DNA from: Lasiosphaeris hirsuta
Taxonomy: Eukaryota; Ascomycota; Sordariomycetes; Sordariales; Lasiosphaeriaceae
Assembly (NCBI GenBank): GCA_030549175.1
Contig: JAUKUA010000002.1
Coordinates: 868,001-932,000 of the forward strand
Length of the DNA stretch: 64,000 nucleotides
Reading direction: 5' to 3'
A model generated the notes under the pieces. That model saw nothing but the letters and a program-made list of their open reading frames with translations, did no database searches and was not told where the DNA came from. A program made the position numbers and the translations under genes. Below, one piece after another: positions 56,157-64,000 of the stretch (position 1 is the stretch's first letter; the number at the start of each line of letters is the position of its first letter).

Positions 56157-58744
56157 GAACACACGTCTCAAGTTATGCCAACCCTGGTAACGACACTACC
56201 CGGTAATACATGGTCTAATCACGGTGCCTATTTTATATATGGCGACTAGACTGCTGGTCTTAGTCTTATCGGCTCGCTTTCCAGACCTTTAGCCGGGAAG
56301 GGCACAAACGGCTTCTTAGTACCAATTGGGACAGTTGGTCCGGCTGTTATGCTTTTCATGGCCCTCTTTTAGCTTTCTACGCTCTTCATTCTACTCTGTT
56401 ACCCTTCCTTCGGGCTCTCCGAAGGCTACGAGCCGATCTATCAAAGTAAGAATTTGACATCTGAGGGTTCTCGTTGCTAACACGCCCCTAGCGGATATCT
56501 TGCTGTTCGATTTTCGGGACAGCAGGGTAAAACGAATAATAAACTGCTGACTACTGCAGATAGCGAACCCACAGCTTTCAAGTTAGTCCCAACAAATCCA
56601 GATGGAAGTCCGGTTGCTCAGAATGTGCAACGTAAAGCAGATCAAGTCCAAGGTGACCAGCAGGGGATGGAATTCTACAGCTCACTAAGACCCCGGAGCG
56701 CTCTCTCCTCAATAGAGAGTATCCATGTCTCGAATATCAGGAGGCTGGTGGTTATTACGACACTCCTAGATACAATAGCCTAGTGGCTGTACTTTGGCAT
56801 CACCATACAGCTACCTCCGTACCCCGAGTCTTGCCCTAGGTAAGCCATCCCTTATAGAAGAGCCAGTCCTGTTCGTTGACGCATAGTAGCGCAAAGTGTG
56901 TGTTTGCTGTGGTCCTGCCTCTCATGGGCGTTCAAATAGCGTGCCGCTGGCTACCTTACAGCGGCGTCACTGGGCTTGTTCGTTGCCGTGCCCAGTGTGT
57001 GGGAAATTATGCAGAGCTGGGGGATTCACATATTCGGAGCGAGAACCTAGTCTTCTCATACCAGTACTAGTATTACCTACATAACACTCAACCTATCAAA
57101 GAGAAACGCATACTTATCACTGCAGTCCGAGCTAAATGAGGAGTGACTAATAATAAGCACCCAAAGCCAGTGCCTCGGCCACGCCCTGCCAAACCAATCC
57201 TTCCCACAAATATCCCAGACGGCACTGTCCCTGCCGTACGACTTATGGTACGTAATTGACGTGGAACGGGAGTGAGCTGGATCAAGGGGAACGGCTTTCG
57301 ACCGGAGCCAACATCTCGCCATCAGGCTAGGAGATGCATGGTATTTAGATTGATCGAGGTGTCTCTGCGGAGTAAGGAAACTCGATGGAGCGATTGGTCC
57401 AAAGAAAATATATATAAGAAGGGAGGTCCAGACCAGCCTGGTTAATTCACGTTACTATCAGCCACTATCAAAGCCTTAGTAAGCCCGTCGCCTTCAGCTC
57501 CTACAAGTGACGCTCAGGATGGGATACCATGAGGGAATGGTGAGTAGAACTCAGAGACTGCCGTACTACTCGCCGGGCATTGGTAGCTTTAAGTATTACG
57601 TTCATTATATCCTACCTTGGTACCCTCTCCATCTTGATATCATTACCCTGGAAGGATTGAAGACGGTAAAGGATACTATTATTACAATTTATAGGTTGAG
57701 TGGGTTTGATCATAAGGCTTATAGAAGATACGTTACGTGACTACTGCAAAATGAGTGGTTGGAGGTATAAGGGATTGACTTGGGATCACTACGTTTTACT
57801 CTGGTAGTCGGGGGGTAGAGTAAATGCCCCAAGCTTGTCTTGGACCAGACTAATATTTTCTCACCGGCTAGTCTAGAACTTAGATAACCTCATGTAGTTA
57901 TGGTATGATAGCGATAGAGGTAGGACTCACATTACCAATCGAATGGTAAAGGCTCGACCGGTTAATAAGTCGCCCTCAATAGCCAGGCTGTAACATTACT
58001 GTGATTAGATGAGTAGTAAGCCCCGATACGTGTCATGTCACTTCTCAGCCCGTCAGCCTCTTGAGTGAATTTAGAACTAATCTTCTCCAGTGTGTTGATA
58101 CATGTTGTGACGTCCGTGGCAACCACAAGCCACACACCGCCATGTAAACCCACCTCACCTCGAAGATAGCCATTCACTAGAAAAAAGCAAGTGGTCTGAG
58201 CTACCCAGAACTCCTATAAAGTCCCTGGGTTTGTCAACCACTTGTTCTTCTTCCTCTTCTCTTTCCTTAGCTTGTTTTTCCACAATTAAGCATAGGTAAC
58301 TGCAGCTTTGTCTCTCTTCCACCTACCTGGCCGTGACACACGTCTCATCTCCAACTGACTTATTGGACGTAACGTGTAAAGTTCCCCTCTCACACGGGCA
58401 TAGTATTCAGGTTACACAACATACACTGTCTAATACACTTCCGGCGTACCTTCGACGCCATGAAAAACCCCAGTAGTCATAAATTCCATACCCCTCAACA
58501 AGGGGTGGCCATATCTAACAGAAGAAGCCCGGTACTGCTTGTTCAGTTGTCGTGGAAGGTGACAACAGGATCCCTCGCTTTATTTTCACCTTCTGAAGGA
58601 GATATTACAAAGATATTGGTCATGTATCTTCCTCAGAAGGTTCTCGCCATCATTCAGGTAACAATAGGGGATCTCTCCTTCGGTTGAAGTACTCTCCGAG
58701 CCCCTCCCCTTAACAACGCCCCAGGTACAACCGCCACTATTTAA
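56157..58744. other. Long intergenic region, no gene supported
   Basis: A hydrophobic frame near 56300-56440 (VPIGTVGPAVMLFMALF, then a stop) could be the end of the unassigned upstream region. Frame 58460-58687 may include remains of the 5' part of the GH25 relic. Nothing else recognised. Confidence 0.35.
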
Positions 58745-59500
58745 GGATTTGACATCTCTCATAGGTAGGTCACGGGGGATTTTCAGGCTACATATGATTC
58801 GGGCGCTCGATTTATTATTATCAAGGTCGACGTAAAGTGGTTTCCGTCAAGATACTCGACTTCCAAATCACCGACGAGCATCTAGGCTACCGAAGGAATG
58901 AGGACAGTTGACGCGAAATTTGTCGATCATACGATTAGGGCGGTGGATGTTGGTCTTTACCACGGCGCTTACAATTTTGCCCGGCCCGCGGCCAGCAGCG
59001 GGGATGCCCAGGCCAATTTCTTTCTCGCAAATGGTGGTGCTTGGGTCGACTGCCAAACGCTACCTGGTATGTTCGACCTAGAAGACAGCCCTGACGGTAC
59101 CCAATGCTATGGACTGCCCCATGTCGGTATGAGAATGTGGATCACCGAATTTGTCGACACATAACTCGGCGTCACGGGGCGTTTTCCAATGATTTACACG
59201 ACGAATAATGTATGACACCCCTTAGTTTCATAACCTTATTTCGTTAATTGGTTGCAACGTGAATACTAACAGGATCACATAGTGGTGGCGGGCATGCACA
59301 GGAAATTACGATGGGTTTTCGACCGTGTGTCCGCTTGTGTTGGCGAGATATGCGGCTGTTCCGGGACCCGTCCCGGAGGGTTTGTAGCAGCCATACAATA
59401 TGGCAGAACTCTGATCACTATGCGTTTGGAGGAGATTCGGATATCTTTAACGGGGAGGAAATTGATTTGAAAGACCTGGTTACTAGCTGAACTGGGTATC
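58745..59500 (+). pseudogene. GH25 muramidase (N,O-diacetylmuramidase, Chalaropsis type) pseudogene
   Basis: Order of motifs follows fungal GH25: GFDISH at 58745, stop TAG 58766, then GARFIIIK. A probable 60-nt intron (GTCGAC...TAG) leads to ATEGMRTVDAKFVDHTIRAVDVGLYHGAYNFARP, AQANFFLANGGAW, LPGMFDLEDSPDGTQCYGLP and MRMWITEFVDT. A TAA at 59162-59164 follows where relatives have Tyr, then GRFPMIYTTN, a second intron, WWRACTGNYDGFSTVCPLVLARY, another stop and a frameshifted end (FGGDSDIFNGEE). The catalytic Asp/Glu pair (GFD; DLED) is still visible, but at least three stops and one frameshift disable it. An intact enzyme would cleave bacterial peptidoglycan outside the cell. Confidence 0.8.
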
Positions 59501-59928
59501 GAGCTCCACAGCGAACCGCAGACTCCGCATATGGCGATTTGCTAGACGGGTTGTTCAAAAAGAAATATCAGAAAGTAGTTTCTACATGTAATATTGTGCT
59601 TATATGAATGTGTCGAGTTGCAGCAGGGCTGATGAATTATCGAGCCCCTTTAAACCCTCAAAACTGACATGCTGGTGCAGATTGTCGTTTATCGCCCTTT
59701 GAAGTTTCGTGGCCTCATCTTCAGAGCTGAAATTACGGTGGAACCGCCTCCGCTCTCACTACCTCCTTATAGGGAGCCACATGTGTCTAGACCAAGCAAT
59801 GAGGCTCCATATCTTGCAAATGACCAACAACGAAGCTTCATCTGCTTCACCTTTCTCTTTCCCCTTGTTCTTGCAACGCATATACACAGACTCATTTCAG
59901 ATCACGCTACCTACAATCCAACAGCTCT
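59501..59928. other. Short intergenic, no gene seen
   Basis: Lies between the GH25 relic and the 3' end of the GH16 gene; nothing recognised. Confidence 0.4.
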
Positions 59929-61378
59929 TTAAGAGTGCTGGTAGACTTGAAACTCGCCAAACTCCCAATACGCATTCGTAAACGCCTGGGGATTATTTGA
60001 TACAAAGTCCGTGCAGTTGCTCTTAGTCCAGCCACCAACGCACTTATGCGAGCCAACGCAGGGGGTGGGACCTGTAGTCAAAGTCAGCTCTAGTTCTTGG
60101 TCTCGTCTCCATATCACCACTTCTTTAGTTCGTTAGGCAACAACAAAGGAGTGTCAGTACTCACAGCCTGACGCACCCCACACGCTCTCAGGTATAGCGT
60201 CCCCACACAGGTCAATATTTGCCACAATGCTGGCATTCCGGAAATGCCCGCCGATATCACAGCTTGTGTTTGGGAAATCAGCTAGCGGCATAGGCCAAAT
60301 GCTCGGGTCGGGTTTGCCCGCTTTGATATCGGCAGGGACAGCTGTCGTCCCAAATTGCCACATCCGAATGCCCTCCTCGCGCCACTCGACAACTAGGGTC
60401 CCGCCTCCAGCGGCGTTGAACGCTGCCCCGTACGTCTCGGGGTTACCCGTCACACCGCAGCCCGCATTGTTGTTGTTGCTGCTGCTAGGGCTGACATCGC
60501 AGTCGGTCGCCGATATGTCAGAACCAAACACCGTAGCGACGGAGCCCGTCATATTGCGCTTGACATCCATGCGGCAGGACGCATCTGTGTGCAGCGTGAT
60601 TGAGTTTCCCGTGTCCGGGCTAGATGGAGCCGCAGGGTTGACTGCCTCCATGATATCTATCTCGCCGTGAGCCGGCCAGTTGTTCGGGTCAACGAGCCAC
60701 AGAGCCGGCCAGGTAGCACATCCGTAGGGGCTGTGTTTGATGTGGAAGATGAAGAGGCCCTGGTTGTATTGTCGCTTGGACTCGAGGCGTACCGAGAAGC
60801 GGCCTGTCGATGCGTCTGGAATCGAGGAGGGACCAACGGACGTGTCAACCTTCACCATGGCAGAGTCAATCAAGGTTGGGGTTAGGTTCTAGTTATGTAA
60901 TGTTAGCGGGTGCACTTCCCTGTGGAACACAGGTTGGGAGTCTTACATATGTGGCCGCATAGTCTGATCCGACATAGTGAATGTGCCCATGCGCTTTGTC
61001 ACCGAATCAGAACTCAGCCATGCACGAGAGATTTGGAGGGTCGAGTAGATGCCTACTTGGATCATCGCCAGTGCGGTAGTTGAAGTTGTCAAAAAAGTTC
61101 TTGGTTTGATCTGTGTTGTATTGTTAGCTGTCCTTCTTAACTAAAGACTGATTGAAGATTGCGACTCCAGGCTTACACGTTTCGCGCAGCGAATAGCTGA
61201 GCCTGGTGTAGTTCGGATATCGATCTGCGCTGTTGTTTCGCCTCGTAACTAGTACAGGGACAACGATAACGGCGGTAACAACAATGGCTGCAATAACCGC
61301 TCCAGCCCAAGCCAATGATCTCCATTTTCGCACATCATACCAAGATGCTCTTTTCTCGTGGAGTTGCCAGGCCATCAT
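59929..61378 (-). CDS. Membrane-anchored GH16 endo-beta-1,3(4)-glucanase
   Basis: Five exons on the minus strand: 61378-61177, 61110-61057, 60993-60947, 60888-60165 and 60071-59929. Introns are 66, 63, 58 and 93 nt; all phases agree, and the product is 389 residues. A cytosolic N-terminus is followed by one membrane helix (about 24-46, WAGAVIAAIVVTAVIVVPVLV), so the enzyme is a type II anchored or cleaved ectoprotein. The GH16 fold starts with FFDNFNYRTGDDPTHGHIHYV; the active site is GEIDIMEAVN (about 174-183), the E-x-D-x-x-E motif with nucleophile and acid/base Glu. ATWPALWLVDPNNWP precedes it, as in fungal laminarinase-like GH16. A Cys-rich C-terminus ends QVYQHS. The expected role is hydrolysis or remodelling of beta-1,3(4)-glucan at the cell wall. 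Confidence 0.9.
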
Positions 61379-61923
61379 GATCTCGGCAGTGCACAGTTGC
61401 TAGATACCATGGGGCAATGCATGATGGATTGGAGACTTCAAACCTGTAGCCATCAGATATTTATATTCACAGTCTCCAATCTGGCGCATGATCCCCTTTT
61501 CGCCGTTGCAAGGCAGCAGTACCTGAGCCGGCCGGTCGCCGCGGCAGAGCATCAACAAGGCTTACTTCCATAGATAGGTAGACACACGGTCATTTGTTTT
61601 GGAAAGAGGCTAACCCATTCCTAGACATTGCAAAGCTTGGCATCATTTCTGACCCGGCCCAACCACTACCAGGGGAGCGGGGGAAGGTTGTATTATTAGT
61701 TGTGCCGCGTGTGTACGACGACCGGATAAGTTGAGCTGCGGCACGGATGGGCAAGGGACCTCGCCTCAATTCCACTGCGGACAAGAAGTGCAACTTCTGA
61801 ATACGGCAAACTTTGAATAAAAGCCCCCCTAAACTCGGACCCCCTAAACTCAGTAGAATATAGATATTTACCTTGGTCGTCACAGTTCAGGGCGCGGATT
61901 CAAAGGCGCTAGGAGCGGGCGGC
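61379..61923. other. Divergent promoter region between GH16 gene and DUF3468 relic
   Basis: No gene seen. A CCCCCCTAAACTCGGACCCCC-type near-duplication lies near 61825-61850. Confidence 0.35.
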
Positions 61924-63122
61924 ATGGCGGCATACGCTCCTACTGCAAATGCCTGCAAGTCTCCGGCTCCGTCAAATCTGATAGTCCGGCCGAAGATTCA
62001 GTTTATCTACCTGGAGAATGAAGATGGCACGGCCTCTGTTGCTTCGCGAAGGACAGCTCGGTCGTATGCCGCACGGGAATCCCATGCCCGAGCCAGGCGA
62101 GAGCGAATGACCAAGTATGAAGACGCCAAGAGACGAGAAGCCAAGCACTTTGCTGCTGAGTCCGTATCCCGCCTCCAAGGGAACCAATCTGGGACTGGAG
62201 CTCTATAGAAGGCTAACGATCAAGGTATTCAGGTCGGCGAGCCCTGGGACCCAGCTCTCCGCTGCTCCCACGGACCCGTTTGCATCAGCTGCAAGGCCAA
62301 TCTCAACATTTGAGTAACTCGCTTATCATATACGTTACTACCTCCTTAGCCACTGTGAGTCACCAATCCTGCTTTTTCACTGCTTCGATGACATAAGCCA
62401 TCCTATAGCCGTTGGCCCACAGCCCTCCCTTCCGAAGGCCACTAGGTAAGTGTGGGTGCAATAACACAACATAGCTGACAATGGTAGATGTGAACGTTGT
62501 GAATCGGTCGCGGTAGTTTCTCTACCCGCACTTTCCCCACTCCTGAAGCATACTTGTGGGGAATAAAGACGGAATGGGTAACGCTGGCGTTGACAGACCC
62601 TGGCATGTTGAATGGCATCCTCATTTCGGCCTGCCGTAGTCTGCACTCCCTGCATGGCGGCGGTCCACACAGGTATTTGGAGTATGCTCTCAGGTACAAG
62701 ATGGCTTGCATCGTATCTTTAAACAAGGCTATTTCGGATGAGGGGGGCAACCCTCAAGCCTCAAGTATAGCCAAGCGGTCATCCTGGCCAGCGACGAGGT
62801 AGTCCTATGTCCAATCGTAGGTAGGATACAGTGAGGATCCCAGTACTAACAACTATTCTAGGTCTGCATTGGCGATGTTCTGACTGCGGGGCAACACGTT
62901 GAAGCCGGGCTACGAATGGTCGCCTCGAAGGGAGGCCTTGCAGCACTCGGCACTAGCGGGTTTCTGGCTGCTGGAATAATCGATATCTTCTCGAGCGACC
63001 GAAGGAAAGAGTATGTTTCGTTGTCGTGCCCTATTCCAGCGCGCCAGAGATTTAACACGGACCTCAGGGCCGAGGCCACCAAAATCTTGAGCAAGTACAG
63101 TAATTTCAGGACTTTGGAATAA
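61924..63122 (+). pseudogene. Relic of a DUF3468 / fungal-specific transcription-factor-like gene
   Basis: The ATG at 61924 leads to PKIQFIYLENED, then RRTARSYAARESHARARRERM, the usual N-terminal block of these ascomycete regulators (a V/I.F.. start followed by R..SH.AR.....R). In another frame comes TDPFASAARPISTFE with a TAA at 62315-62317 where relatives continue. Then WVTLALTDPGMLNGILISACRSLHSLHGG...Y....YKMACIVSLNKAIS (62575-62740), a probable intron, and GLRMVASKGGLAALGTSGFLAAGI (62905-62970), ending at 63122. Block order fits the family. Nonsense codons, frame changes and a missing C-terminal half indicate a pseudogene. Intact relatives are putative nuclear regulators. Confidence 0.6.
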
Positions 63123-64000
63123 CCGTAGGGAAGCAAACCCGCTCAACATGGTAGGATCAGCCGCCACACACCCATCGTGCAGGTTGGAGTTTAGACCGAG
63201 CCTAGCATCCCGAAAAAATATGGCATGTTACTCATTGTATTACCCATATCTAGGATGATACAGTCTGGTGGTAGTTTATAGCCTGGAGAACGATCAATCC
63301 ATGGGGTTTCAGACATCCCCTATCTAGCCTCAACCCATGGCCCACTGGAGCGCATCGTAAGCTGATGCAAATGGTATTTTGACAGCCTCTTTATTAACAC
63401 CGCTCGTTCTCTCATGGTGGGTGTCAGTGGGTTGTTGATTGTTAGTCTAGCTTTGCACCTGGTCCAATTATTTCCTGTGTGCCTCTTGCGTACTTGCCAT
63501 GTCAGCGGCCATAATTCTCCATTTATCTAAAGATGATTAGTTATCCGCTATTGGAGCTTGCTCTATGGATGCCTGGCTCTCTAGTGCCTGCTGAGAAGGC
63601 ATGCCGCTGTGAATGCCGTTGCCTAAGTGTATTTTATTTAAAAAGGATTCTTCTTACCTATGTTGTTTAGGATTACCTGCATATACGAGCCGAAAGGATG
63701 GGATTTAAACTCCACAGGGGTGCTAATAAAGGGGAAGTTGCACAAGGGTGGTGCAAGTCGCTTTATTGGCGCACGAAGGCCGACGTTGCAATAAAACGGC
63801 GGTTACACAAAAAGAGCGCGCCAAGAACTTTGCATCCTCTCTTCCCCCCACCAAAAGCCATCTGGTACACATTGGAAAAGGGCAGTGTAGAAGATCCAGC
63901 GTGAGGATGTAATGTGAGTGCACAGCAACTCCGATCACTCAGGTTCGTCGTGTATAAAGCCGGTGAGTCTCCCCTTGGTTATTGACTTCTGAACTCTAGC
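63123..64000. other. Terminal intergenic region, no gene supported
   Basis: Open frames are short and without motifs. No tRNA or repeat was recognised before the window end. Confidence 0.35.

Noticed and set aside
1..64000. CRISPR arrays, bacterial operons, ribosome-binding sites
   Set aside because: The DNA is fungal nuclear; no regularly spaced repeats or bacterial gene organisation seen.

Overview
The window reads as nuclear DNA of a filamentous ascomycete, most likely a Sordariomycete. Genes lie on both strands and most are split by short introns (about 50-100 nt) with GT..AG ends and CTAAC/CTRAC-type branch sites. Enzyme types are fungal: GH71 alpha-1,3-glucanase, GH16 beta-glucanase, GH25 muramidase, alcohol-oxidase-type GMC, DUF3468-type regulator. 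The DNA transposons are decayed by many in-frame TAG/TAA stops, the pattern expected of repeat-induced point mutation (RIP). Gene models were joined by hand from splice signals and reading frame; none is supported by transcripts.

Layout. 1-3.04 kb: a dead hAT transposon. 3.36-4.33 kb: a short element with ~50-bp terminal inverted repeats. 5.07-6.43 kb: an unknown two-part gene (-). 7.40-9.13 kb: a long disordered acidic protein (-). 11.7-12.8 kb (+) and 13.2-15.2 kb (-): a convergent MDR-type reductase and alcohol-oxidase-type GMC oxidoreductase. 16.3-17.8 kb: GH71 glucanase with a GPI-like tail (-). 21.1-21.8 kb: GNAT relic. 21.96-23.84 kb: a complete but dead Fot1/pogo element with 42-bp inverted repeats.

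25.2-50.7 kb contains four dispersed, strongly diverged members of one unnamed gene family: A 25.25-26.39 (+), B 28.75-30.21 (+), D 31.82-33.16 (+), C 49.36-50.70 (-). They share an N-terminal helix/His-rich segment, an F-x-P-x-T-G strand, a central alpha/beta core, a [Y/H]xxIL motif after the core and, in A-C, a basic GRLLxR tail. D keeps a PD...ExSK pattern like PD-(D/E)XK nucleases; A-C have lost it or drifted. B and C start with a coding exon that is only the ATG. C carries an apparent 1-nt frameshift. Between them lie a three-exon 2OG-Fe(II) oxygenase (38.1-39.3, -), a divergent pair of unknown genes with reading-frame anomalies (40.6-43.1) and a broken F-box-like/Cys-rich gene (47.3-48.1).

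52.0-54.2 kb: a five-exon multipass membrane protein (+). 58.7-59.5 kb: GH25 muramidase pseudogene. 59.9-61.4 kb: five-exon membrane-anchored GH16 beta-glucanase (-). 61.9-63.1 kb: decayed DUF3468-type regulator. Long stretches between (9.1-11.7, 18-21, 26.4-28.7, 33.2-38.0, 43.1-47.3, 54.2-58.7 kb) hold no gene that I can support. The density of transposon relics, pseudogenes and a fast-diverging paralogue family suggests an accessory or subtelomere-like compartment (inference).
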